This document shows, piece after piece, positions 33,342 through 41,314 of a stretch of DNA of 50,560 nt; position 1 is the stretch's first letter; every line of letters begins with the position of its first letter. A model generated the notes under the pieces. It was not told where the DNA came from, searched no databases, and saw nothing but the letters and a program-made list of their open reading frames with translations. Source of the stretch: Gammaproteobacteria bacterium (GTDB lineage: Bacteria > Pseudomonadota > Gammaproteobacteria > Steroidobacterales > Steroidobacteraceae); assembly GCA_005878095.1 (NCBI GenBank), contig VBNH01000050.1:1-50560 (forward strand), read 5' to 3'. The translations under genes and the position numbers were made by a program.

Positions 33342-34055
33342 ATGAACAGCCGCTACGTAATGTCGTACAGCGCCCTCCTGGCGGCGGTCGCCCTGCCCGG
33401 TTGCATGCAATCGCGCGTGGACGAGTCGCGCGAGCTGCACACCCGGATCGAGAAGAGCGAAGCGGTGGTCATCCTCCCCAAGCCCCAGGTCGAGGGCGCC
33501 GCCGCCGAGGAAGGCTTCATGGATTGCGTGGGCGGAGGTCTCGCGGGCCATGGCGACGGCACCATCGCCGTCCGCGGCCACCAGGACTTTCTCGATTCGA
33601 CCTTCCCGTGGTTCGAGCCGGGCACGGCGCCCTCGCGTCCCGAGGCCGTCGAGCAGCTGCTGACACGACCGGGACTCGCCGAGAAGGTGGCGCAGTCGCA
33701 CGTGCGTTACATCGTCTGGCTTGACGGCGGCACACGCAAGACAGACGGCGGCGGCAGCATCGCCTGCGGCGCTGCGCCGGGCGCGGCGGGTTGCATCGGC
33801 TTCGGCTGGTGGGAGAAGGAAACCAACTACGAGGCGACGATCTGGGATATCAAGCAGGCGAAAGCCGCCGGCAGCGTCGCCACCGACGTGACCGGGACTT
33901 CGGCCATTGTGGGGGCGGTGATCCCGCTGCCCTTCATCGCGCGCGTGCAGGGCGTGGCCTGTGATCGCATGGCCGGCCAGCTGCGCACCTTCTTCAGTGG
34001 CGCGGACGACACCCCCGAGAGCGGCGCCAAGTACCGACCGGCGTCCTCGAAGTGA
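33342..34055 (+). CDS. Lipoprotein, hypothetical (first gene of the kinase/vWA operon)
   Basis: 237 residues. The signal peptide has lipobox LPGC (Cys21). The mature part contains EAVVILPKPQVEG, a Gly-rich SIACGAAPGAAGCIGFGWWEKET stretch, YEATIWDIKQAKAAGSVATDVTGTSAIVGAVIPLPFIARVQ and paired cysteines. IVWLDGG and TIWDIKQ suggest a beta-sandwich related to CsgG/LptE-like outer-membrane lipoproteins, but I do not recognise a named family. The next gene's GTG directly follows its stop. It lies 91 nt after the radical SAM gene, and its own promoter may be in that gap. Confidence 0.8.
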   Translation: MNSRYVMSYSALLAAVALPGCMQSRVDESRELHTRIEKSEAVVILPKPQVEGAAAEEGFMDCVGGGLAGHGDGTIAVRGHQDFLDSTFPWFEPGTAPSRPEAVEQLLTRPGLAEKVAQSHVRYIVWLDGGTRKTDGGGSIACGAAPGAAGCIGFGWWEKETNYEATIWDIKQAKAAGSVATDVTGTSAIVGAVIPLPFIARVQGVACDRMAGQLRTFFSGADDTPESGAKYRPASSK

Positions 34056-34793
34056 GTGACGAGCGTGCGTACCGCGCTGAATTGCTTCCTGCTGGTCAGC
34101 GCGCTGCTACTCGGCGCAGGCTGTGCCTCGTCGCCCTCGGCACCGTCGGCGACGCGCGGACGCGATGGCGGCGCGGGCGCAGCGCCTGTGGCGGCTCAAA
34201 CGCAGCCGGCCACGGCGAGCACCGCCGCCGCCGCTGACCCGGCATCCGGCGACGCCGCGCCTGCGGGCGGCGGGCCGGGCGGCGCCACCGCCGCGGGCGC
34301 AAACGGGCCGGGACAGACTTCGGAAGAGCGCCGGGCGGCGATCGACAAGCGGCTCGATGATTCGCTCGGCTCCTTCGATGCCGAGCTGCGCACCGAGCAG
34401 CAACGCGTCGCGCAGGAGCGCGATGCGCGCCGGGCGGCCGCGGCAGGCAGCGCTGCCGCCGAGGGACAAGGCGCGGACAAGAGCGGTGACTCCGCGGGCA
34501 CTGCCGCCACCGAGGCGCCGCCGGAGGACACGGACAGGTCGGCCCCGGGCCGGTACCCGGGTAGGCACAAGCCCCGCGATCCTTCGGGTGACCTCAAGTC
34601 CGAGAAGGCCGGCAAGAAGCCCGACGACAACGCCGGCAACGGCGCGAGCGCGCGTGAGATTCCCGACGGCAGCGACGACGATGTGGTCGCGCGCCGGCTG
34701 CGGCAGGCGGCGCAGCAGGAGACCGATCCGGAGCTGAAGGAGAAGCTCTGGCAGGAATACATCGACTACAAGAAGAATGCGCAGGGGAAGTAA
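34056..34793 (+). CDS. Disordered lipoprotein, hypothetical
   Basis: 245 residues from the GTG at 34056, or GTG at 34065. The signal peptide ends LLLGAGC (lipobox Cys about 23). The mature chain is mostly low-complexity Ala/Gly/Pro/Asp, with a helical patch (SEERRAAIDKRLDDSLGSFDAELRTEQQRVAQERDARR) and a conserved-looking C-terminus (DDDVVARRLRQAAQQETDPELKEKLWQEYIDYKK). A flexible, periplasm-spanning tether with two interaction helices is a reasonable picture. Not recognised as a named family. The start codon abuts the stop of the preceding lipoprotein gene. Confidence 0.75.
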   Translation: MTSVRTALNCFLLVSALLLGAGCASSPSAPSATRGRDGGAGAAPVAAQTQPATASTAAAADPASGDAAPAGGGPGGATAAGANGPGQTSEERRAAIDKRLDDSLGSFDAELRTEQQRVAQERDARRAAAAGSAAAEGQGADKSGDSAGTAATEAPPEDTDRSAPGRYPGRHKPRDPSGDLKSEKAGKKPDDNAGNGASAREIPDGSDDDVVARRLRQAAQQETDPELKEKLWQEYIDYKKNAQGK

Positions 34794-34806
34794 CCGGGGA
34801 AGTAAC
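34784..34806 (+). repeat. Short tandem duplication at a stop codon
   Basis: GGGGAAGTAAC occurs at 34784-34794 and again at 34796-34806 with a 12-nt period. The first copy contains the TAA stop of the disordered lipoprotein gene; the second duplicates a Shine-Dalgarno-like GGGGAAG upstream of the next gene. A local slippage event is likely. Confidence 0.6.
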
Positions 34807-34835
34807 GGTGCGCACGGAGGCGCGCGGGAAAGCAA

Positions 34836-36140
34836 GTGCGAGAGCAGATAGACAAGATGCGAGGGAGGATGCGGCGCGCGCTCGCCGTGCTGGGCTGCGC
34901 GGCGCTGTTTGCGGCGAGCGGCTGCGTGATGCAGGAATCCAAGCCGCTACCCAAGCTCAACCCTATCCAGGCGGACCGGCAGATCCCGCAGGACGAGCTG
35001 CTCGACGTCGTCGTGCACCCGCTCGACCCGGGCATCCCGCCCAACCTGGACGCCAAGGCGCTCGACAAGCAGCGCATCAGCCCCGATATCCGCAAGGCCG
35101 AGTCGCGCTACATCGCCACGCTGTTGCGCGCCACGCTCGAGTCCTCGGGACAGTGGGGAGCGGTGCGCGTGGCTCCCGAGAGCGCGCAGTTCATCGACGT
35201 GATCGTGTCCGGCCGGATCCTCGAGTCTACCGGCGCGAAGCTCGCGCTCGAGATCACGGCGAAGGACTCCACTGGGCGTGTCTGGATCGACGCGCGCCGC
35301 TACCAGAGCCCACCGGATACCGGCTCGTACAAGACCGATGCGGCCCTGAAGGCACGCGACCCATTCCAGAACGTGTACTCGGCCATCGCCAACGACCTGG
35401 TGGCGGCGCGCGATGCGCTGCCGGCCGGCGAGCGGCGCGACATCCGCCGCGTGACGCAGCTGGCGTTCGCGGGTGATCTGGCACCCGCGGCGATGCGCGA
35501 CTACCTCGCCAGGGACCCGAAGGGTCTGGTGAGAGTGGCGCGCCTGCCGGCCACCGATGATCCGATCGCCGCGCGCGTCGAGCGCATCCGCCAGCGCGAC
35601 GCCACCGTGATCGACACCGTCAACGGGTACTACGCCAATTTCAGCGACCAGATGAGCCTCTCCTATGGCCAGTGGCGGCGCGCCAGCTTCGAGGAAATCG
35701 CGAAGGAGCAGCGCGCGCTCAACCAGGCGCGCACCCGCACCTACCTCGGTGCGGCCGCGGTGCTGGCGAGCGTGCTGGTGCCCAATCAATGCGGCGTCTA
35801 CGACTACAACTGCCAGCGCGTTCAGTCCGCGGCGCGTTACGGCGGTGCCATCGGCGGCACGGCGGCCATTCTGTCGGGACTGAAGAAGTACGCGGACGCG
35901 AAAGTGCACGCCCAGGCGCTCAAGGAAATGTCGGAAACGCTGCAGTCCGAGGTCGCGCCGCAGGTCATCGACGTCGAGGGCCGCACGCTCAGGCTCACCG
36001 GGACCGCCGAGGAGCAATACCGGGAGTGGCGCAGGATGCTGCACGATCTGTACCTGGAGGAGAACGGCACCCCGGTGCAGGTGCAAACCGAGCCCGCTCC
36101 CGTGTCCTCGGAACCGGTCGCGGTGGATGCGGCACACTGA
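34836..36140 (+). CDS. Lipoprotein, hypothetical, with central glycine/alanine-rich segment
   Basis: 434 residues from GTG 34836; the ATG at 34857 (MRGRMRRALAVLGCAALFAASGC) gives a better signal peptide. Lipobox AASGC. The N-terminal domain (residues about 45-200) includes ELLDVVVHPLDPGIP, YIATLLRATLESSGQWGAVRV, FIDVIVSGRILESTG and LALEITAKDSTGRVW, a pattern like lipoproteins that form beta-sandwich GNA1162/LpoB-type domains. Later comes a hydrophobic TYLGAAAVLASVLVP and AARYGGAIGGTAAILSG segment that could insert in membrane. Unrecognised family. The stop is 8 nt before the kinase start. Confidence 0.8.
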   Translation: MREQIDKMRGRMRRALAVLGCAALFAASGCVMQESKPLPKLNPIQADRQIPQDELLDVVVHPLDPGIPPNLDAKALDKQRISPDIRKAESRYIATLLRATLESSGQWGAVRVAPESAQFIDVIVSGRILESTGAKLALEITAKDSTGRVWIDARRYQSPPDTGSYKTDAALKARDPFQNVYSAIANDLVAARDALPAGERRDIRRVTQLAFAGDLAPAAMRDYLARDPKGLVRVARLPATDDPIAARVERIRQRDATVIDTVNGYYANFSDQMSLSYGQWRRASFEEIAKEQRALNQARTRTYLGAAAVLASVLVPNQCGVYDYNCQRVQSAARYGGAIGGTAAILSGLKKYADAKVHAQALKEMSETLQSEVAPQVIDVEGRTLRLTGTAEEQYREWRRMLHDLYLEENGTPVQVQTEPAPVSSEPVAVDAAH

Positions 36141-36148
36141 GACGGGCC

Positions 36149-38584
36149 ATGAGCGAGGCGCTGACCGCGAATCCCGGAGGCGCACTCAGGGCCCGCTACA
36201 CTCTGCACGAACGGCTGGGCACCGGCGGTCAGGGCGAGGTGTGGCGCGCGCATGATTCGCAGCGCGGGCTCGACATTGCGCTGAAAATCCTGCGACCGGC
36301 GCCCGCGCGCAGCGCCACGGCGTGGGCCGGGCTGGTGCACGAGTACCAGAGCGCCAGCCGCCTGGATCATCCCGGGGTCCTCAAGGTGTTTCCCCCGGAA
36401 CGCGAGGAGGGCGCGCTGCTGCTGCCCATGGAGCTGGCCTGCGGAGGCGATCTGCGCCGGCTGCGGGGCGGCGGCTACCTCGCCATCGTCCCGGTGCTGA
36501 TCGAGATCGCGCAGGCGCTCGAGCACGCGCACGAGCGTGGCGTGATCCACCGCGACCTCAAGCCCGGTAACGTACTGTTCGACGCGCGCGGGCGCGTGAA
36601 GCTGGCGGACTTCGGCGCCTCCGCCCGGATGCTGGAGGCGGGCAGCAAGTCGCCACGCGCGCTGTCGCCCTTCAGCGCAAGCCCCCAGCAGCTGCGCGGC
36701 GAGCCGCCCGTGCCGGCGGACGACGTGTACGGACTGGGCGCGCTTGCGTACGAGCTGTTGTCGGGCTACCCGCCGCACTATCCGCATTTCGACGCCCAGC
36801 GCATGCAGCGCGAGCCGGTGCCGCCGCTCGAGCCCGCGCAGCCGATGCCGCCGATGCCGCCGCACCTCGGCGCGCTGATTGAGCTCATGCTCGCCAAGGA
36901 TGCCAGCGAGCGGCCGGCCTCGATGCGCGAAATCATCGATGAGCTCGATGTGGCGCTCAACGACACCCTCACGTTCGACTTCGAGACTGCCGAGCCACCG
37001 CGGGAGGCGGCGCTCGCCAACCCGACCGGTCCGCCGGATCAGCCGCCGGCGGTGCTGCCATCGCCGTCGCCGCTGAACCCGCCCTCGCGCGCCCTGGCGC
37101 CCGGCGTGGTCGACGGACAGGCGCTGTGGGAGGAGTTGCGGCAGACGGCCATCCCGGAGCTGTCGCGGCTCGAGCCCATGCCCGGCCATGCGCCGCGGGT
37201 ACTGCTCGTTCTCGCGGGGCTGGCCGTTGCGGCATTCGCCGCGTTCTTCTGGCTGCCGCGTTACGCAAGGCTGCCCGCGGCGGCAGCCCCGGCGCCGTTC
37301 GACGGCGCTGCCGGCAACACGCCGGCCCCCGGCAGCACCGCGGCGCCTGCGCCCAGCCCCGACGCGACCGCGAGGTTCGCGATGGAGCGGGCGCAGTTCG
37401 ACCGCCGGCTCGGCGTGCTCGAGACGCGCGGCGCGGGTGTCTGGGGCGGCGCTGACTTCGCCGCGGCCAAGACGCGCGCCGCCGAGTCGGTTGGCGCGTA
37501 CGACGCCGGGAGCCTCGCGCTCGCGCAGCAACGCCTCGCGCAAGCCTCGCGGCTGCTCGAGGCGGTCGAGCGTGCAGCGCCGGCGGCGCTGGCCGCCCAG
37601 CTCGCCGCGGGTGATCGCGCGCTCAGCACCGGCCAACAGGAGCTTGCGGCCCAGGCCTTCGATGTGGCGGCGCGCATCGATCCGCAGAATGAGCGCGCGG
37701 CGCTCGGGCAGAGCCGCGCCCGAGGCCTGTCGGGCGTTCTGCCGCTGCTCGCGGACGCCGAGAACGCGCAGGGCGCGCGCCAGTACTCGCGCGCGGCGCA
37801 GGACTACGCCCAGGTGCTCACACTCGACCCGAAGAATGCGCAGGCCCGCATGGGGCTCGCCCGGGCGAGCGCCGCCCTGGGCGATGACAGTTACGCCCAG
37901 GCGGCCGGCGAGGGATTCGCGGCACTGGGTGCCGGCCGCCTCGAGGAGGCGCGCGCGGCTTTCACACGAGCGCGCAGCCTCCGTCCCAACGGGGTCGAGG
38001 CCCTGCAGGGCCTGCGGCGGGTCGATGCGGCCAGCGGCGAACGCGGCTTCGCAGCGATCCGCGCGCGCGGCGAGGGTCTCGAGGCGCAGGAGCGTTGGGA
38101 CGAGGCGTTGCAGCTCTACACCGCGGCGCTGCGCCGGGATCACTCGCTGGTCTTTGCGCAGGAAGGCAAGGCCCGGGCCACCGCTCGCATGCAGCTCGGG
38201 GATTCCCTGCAGGCGCTGAGCGATCGCCCCGAGCGGCTGGCGTCGCCGCAGGTTCGCAATGAGGCGGTCGCGCGGCTGCGGTCGGCGCAGGAGCAGCCGT
38301 CGCCGGGTCCGACACTGCGCGCGCAGATTGCGCGCCTGTCCGCGCTGCTGCCGGAATTCGACAAGCCCGTACATCTGTCCCTGACATCCGACAGCGTGAC
38401 GCGGGTGGCGATACCCAGCGTCGGCGCGTTCGGCGCCTTCGCCAGGCGCGACATCGAGCTCAAGCCCGGCCACTACACCGTGATCGGCACGCGCGACGGT
38501 TACCGCGACGTGCGCCGCGACATCACCGTCAACCCTGGGCAGCAGACCCAGACGGTGAACATCAGCTGCTCCGAGCCCATCTAA
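36149..38584 (+). CDS. Transmembrane Ser/Thr protein kinase with periplasmic TPR-like repeats and PEGA-like tail
   Basis: 811 residues. An N-terminal Hanks-type kinase (17-272) has the glycine loop GTGGQGE, Lys46 (IALKIL), HRDLKPGN (catalytic Asp136, Asn141) and the DFG-type ADFGAS (Asp154), all intact; the APE equivalent is SPQQLRG. A Pro-rich linker contains possible FHA-binding Thr/Ser. A transmembrane helix (350-370) follows, then a periplasmic region with Ala-rich TPR-like repeats (AAQAFDVAARIDPQNERAAL, AAQDYAQVLTLDPKNAQARM, ARAAFTRARSLRPNGVEAL). It ends with a PEGA-like beta domain (HYTVIGTRDGYRDVRRDITV). Probably senses an envelope state and phosphorylates cytoplasmic FHA partners. No PP2C phosphatase gene was found. 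Confidence 0.93.
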   Translation: MSEALTANPGGALRARYTLHERLGTGGQGEVWRAHDSQRGLDIALKILRPAPARSATAWAGLVHEYQSASRLDHPGVLKVFPPEREEGALLLPMELACGGDLRRLRGGGYLAIVPVLIEIAQALEHAHERGVIHRDLKPGNVLFDARGRVKLADFGASARMLEAGSKSPRALSPFSASPQQLRGEPPVPADDVYGLGALAYELLSGYPPHYPHFDAQRMQREPVPPLEPAQPMPPMPPHLGALIELMLAKDASERPASMREIIDELDVALNDTLTFDFETAEPPREAALANPTGPPDQPPAVLPSPSPLNPPSRALAPGVVDGQALWEELRQTAIPELSRLEPMPGHAPRVLLVLAGLAVAAFAAFFWLPRYARLPAAAAPAPFDGAAGNTPAPGSTAAPAPSPDATARFAMERAQFDRRLGVLETRGAGVWGGADFAAAKTRAAESVGAYDAGSLALAQQRLAQASRLLEAVERAAPAALAAQLAAGDRALSTGQQELAAQAFDVAARIDPQNERAALGQSRARGLSGVLPLLADAENAQGARQYSRAAQDYAQVLTLDPKNAQARMGLARASAALGDDSYAQAAGEGFAALGAGRLEEARAAFTRARSLRPNGVEALQGLRRVDAASGERGFAAIRARGEGLEAQERWDEALQLYTAALRRDHSLVFAQEGKARATARMQLGDSLQALSDRPERLASPQVRNEAVARLRSAQEQPSPGPTLRAQIARLSALLPEFDKPVHLSLTSDSVTRVAIPSVGAFGAFARRDIELKPGHYTVIGTRDGYRDVRRDITVNPGQQTQTVNISCSEPI

Positions 38585-38588
38585 AGTC

Positions 38589-41036
38589 ATGAACGACGGC
38601 GTGTCGATGCAGCCGGGGGCGTGGGGGCAGGTGCGGGTGCGCGAGCCCGCCGGCGAGCGTGTGCTCGGGGAAACGCTGTCGATCGGCGGCACGGGATCGG
38701 ACGTCGTGGTCCCGGGTGTGGATGCCGGAGCGGCGCTGTCGGTCAGGCGTCTGAAGGGGCTGTGGCTGGTGCAGCCCGCGCCCGGGGCGGTGGTGCGCTT
38801 CAACGGCCGTCCGCTCGCCGGCGAGCGCGATCTGCGCCGCGACGATGTGCTCAGCGTCGGCGATGCGCAGGTGCGGGTCGGTGACGCGTCGCGCACGCTG
38901 TTGCGCCTGTCGGTGGAGCATCTCGCCGGCAACGTCACCATCGCGCCTGCGGCCGCGCTGGCCGCAGTCGCGCCCGAGGATGGGGGCGATGAGGATCTCG
39001 TGATCCAGGTGCCTGCCGCCCTGGCGGTGGCGCACCCTGGCAAGGCGGCGGCTTCACCCCGGAGCGCGCCGCGCACCTGGTGGCTGGCCGCGGCGGCGGG
39101 GGCTGCCGCCGCACTCGCCCTGCTGGCCGGGCGGGTCGGGTCCGTGGCGCTGGATGTACGCCCGCAGGACGCGCGGGTACGCACGCCCGGGGCGCTGTCG
39201 CTGCACCTGGGCCGGCAGCTGCTGATTCTGCCGGGCCGCAGGATCGTGCGCGCGGAGCGCGACGGCTTCCTGCCGGCCGAGGCTGCCGTACTGGTGCAGC
39301 CCGGCGCTGCGAGCGCGGTGCATCTGGTGCTCGTCAAACTCCCCGGGCAACTGCAGATCGACACTGCGGGCGTGGTGGCGGCGGTGAGTATCGACGGCGT
39401 CGCTGCGGGTCTCGCGCCCGGAGTCCTCAGCGTGCCGGCGGGGGAGCGCACCGTCAGCCTGCGCGCGCCGCGTTACGTCGACTACGCGACGACGCTCACC
39501 ATCCAGGGAGCGGGCGCGCGCCAGGATCTGCACGTGCGCCTGCAGAGTGCGTGGGGCACTCTCACGGTGACGGCCGTTCCGCAGGGCGCGCACGTCAGCG
39601 TGGATGGCGTGGACAGCGGTGCGGCGCCGGTGAGCATTGCCGCGCCTTCAGGGGTGCGGCGCATCCGCATCGCGGCGGCGGGCTGGAAGACCTGGGAGAG
39701 CAGCGTCGTGCTCAGGGGCGGCCAGACGCTTGCCGTCGGACCGGTGACCCTCGGTCAGCCGGACGCGCACCTCAGTGTGCGCTCGGTGCCTGCGGGCGCG
39801 GAGGTCACGATCGCCGGAACCCATCGCGGCCGTGCACCGCTCGCGGTGGAACTGCCGGCGGGTATCCCGTATCAGGTGGTCGTGAGCCTTCCCGGCTACG
39901 CGACCTGGACGCAGGAGCTGTTCGCCACGGCGGGTCGCAGCCTGAGCGCGGACGCGCGGCTCACCCCCGTGTTCGCGCGGGTGAAGGTCGCGGGCGAGCC
40001 CGCGGACGCCGAGCTGCTCATCGACGGCGCACCGCGCGGGCAGACCCCACAGTCGCTGAGCCTGCCGGCCGTCGAGCACCGCATCGAGGTGCGCAAGGCC
40101 GGATTCGTCTCCTTCCAGGGCATCATCACGCCCGCACCCGAGCTCGAACGCACGGTGTTGTATCACCTCACGCCCTCGGACCGCGGGCAGGCGCTCCTGG
40201 AGAGCGCGCCGCTCATCAGAAGTCAGACCGGCTACCTGCTGCGCCTCGTGCCCCCCGGCACGTTCCAGATGGGCAGCGAACGGCGCGAGCAGGGCCGGCG
40301 GCCGAACGAGGGCCTGCGCAGCGTCACGCTGCAGCGACCGTTCTACATCGGGGTGCAGCCGGTTACCAACGGCGAGTTCCGCAGATTCCGCGCTACGCAT
40401 GCCTCGGGTTACCTCGACCGCCAATCGCTCGATCTCGACAGCCAGCCGGTGACCCAGGTGAGCTGGGATGACGCCGCGGAGTTCTGCAACTGGCTTTCGC
40501 AGCAGGACGGATTGCCGCCGACCTACGCGCGCAGCGGCAACGGCTTCGTGCTGACGCGGCCGGTCACCAGGGGCTACCGGCTGCCGACCGAGGCCGAGTG
40601 GGAGTATGCCGCGCGCTACGGCGCTGCCGGGCAGTCGCAGCGCTTCGTCTGGGGCGATTCGCCGCCGGTCCCGCCGCAGGTCGGCAACCTGGCGGGCAGC
40701 GAGACCGGCAGCTCGCTGCCGGCGACGCTTCCCGGGTATCGCGACGATTACCCGGTTCTCGCCCCGGTCGGGAAGTTCCGCCCGACGGCCCTCGGGCTGC
40801 ACGACGTGTCGGGCAACGTGTCACAGTGGGTGAACGACTACTACGAGTCCTTCGTGGACGCGGCTCCGGTGACCGACCCGCTGGGCCCCGAGCAGGGTAC
40901 GCTGCACGCAGTGCGCGGGGCGAACTGGAAAACCGCCAGCGTCTCCGAGCTGCGGCTGGCGTGGCGCGACACCGCGGATGGTCCGGCTCCCACGCTGGGG
41001 TTCCGGGTCGCACGCTATGCGGAGGATGCCCCATGA
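38589..41036 (+). CDS. FHA-like / TM / PEGA-repeat / formylglycine-enzyme-like fusion protein
   Basis: 815 residues. Residues 15-105 are a degenerate FHA-like domain (ETLSIGGTGSDVVVPG, FNGRPLAGE, RRDDVLSVGDAQVRV). One transmembrane helix (163-181) leads into three or four PEGA repeats (LTVTAVPQGAHVSVDGVDSG, LSVRSVPAGAEVTIAGTHRG, KVAGEPADAELLIDGAPRG). The C-terminal 265 residues are an FGE/SUMF1-like domain (VPPGTFQMGSERREQG, GYRLPTEAEWEYAARYG, GLHDVSGNVSQWVNDYY, LGFRVAR). The segment VRGANWKTASVSELRL has no catalytic cysteines, so it is a binding fold, not a sulfatase activator. Kinase upstream, 4-nt gap. TagR of the T6SS TPP is also FGE-like. Confidence 0.92.
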   Translation: MNDGVSMQPGAWGQVRVREPAGERVLGETLSIGGTGSDVVVPGVDAGAALSVRRLKGLWLVQPAPGAVVRFNGRPLAGERDLRRDDVLSVGDAQVRVGDASRTLLRLSVEHLAGNVTIAPAAALAAVAPEDGGDEDLVIQVPAALAVAHPGKAAASPRSAPRTWWLAAAAGAAAALALLAGRVGSVALDVRPQDARVRTPGALSLHLGRQLLILPGRRIVRAERDGFLPAEAAVLVQPGAASAVHLVLVKLPGQLQIDTAGVVAAVSIDGVAAGLAPGVLSVPAGERTVSLRAPRYVDYATTLTIQGAGARQDLHVRLQSAWGTLTVTAVPQGAHVSVDGVDSGAAPVSIAAPSGVRRIRIAAAGWKTWESSVVLRGGQTLAVGPVTLGQPDAHLSVRSVPAGAEVTIAGTHRGRAPLAVELPAGIPYQVVVSLPGYATWTQELFATAGRSLSADARLTPVFARVKVAGEPADAELLIDGAPRGQTPQSLSLPAVEHRIEVRKAGFVSFQGIITPAPELERTVLYHLTPSDRGQALLESAPLIRSQTGYLLRLVPPGTFQMGSERREQGRRPNEGLRSVTLQRPFYIGVQPVTNGEFRRFRATHASGYLDRQSLDLDSQPVTQVSWDDAAEFCNWLSQQDGLPPTYARSGNGFVLTRPVTRGYRLPTEAEWEYAARYGAAGQSQRFVWGDSPPVPPQVGNLAGSETGSSLPATLPGYRDDYPVLAPVGKFRPTALGLHDVSGNVSQWVNDYYESFVDAAPVTDPLGPEQGTLHAVRGANWKTASVSELRLAWRDTADGPAPTLGFRVARYAEDAP

Positions 41037-41299
41037 AGAACTGGATCCTGGCTCTGCTTCTCGCGCTGTGCGCCACCGTGGCGGTGGCGACCCTGCGCGC
41101 TGCCGCGCAATCGGTGATGACCGGGCCGCGCACGCCGCCAGGCCTCGCGACGGCGGCGCCGGCCAGCCAGGCGCCAGACACTCGGATACCGGTCACTGCG
41201 GCGCCCGCGACCCCTGGCGACGCTATCCATGATGCGACGGTGGCGCCCGACAAGCGCCAGTCGGCCGACAACAACGTGAGCTTCCCGGTCGACATCTGA
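41033..41299 (+). CDS. Small exported protein, hypothetical
   Basis: 88 residues. Its ATG overlaps the previous stop (ATGA), so it is translationally coupled. An N-terminal hydrophobic stretch (MKNWILALLLALCATVAVATLRAAA) is a signal peptide or anchor; the remainder is Pro/Ala/Thr-rich and disordered, ending ADNNVSFPVDI. No Cys lipobox is obvious in the standard position. Not recognised. Its conserved position between the FGE-like and actin-like genes suggests a structural or linker role. Confidence 0.75.
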   Translation: MKNWILALLLALCATVAVATLRAAAQSVMTGPRTPPGLATAAPASQAPDTRIPVTAAPATPGDAIHDATVAPDKRQSADNNVSFPVDI

Positions 41300-41314
41300 A
41301 ACGCTGCCAAGCCG

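Noticed and set aside
35837-39451. Minus-strand open frame of about 1200 codons opposite the kinase and FGE-like genes
   Set aside because: Shadow of high-GC coding sequence; low-complexity Arg/Ala/His with no recognisable domain, whereas the plus-strand frames have intact kinase and FGE motifs.
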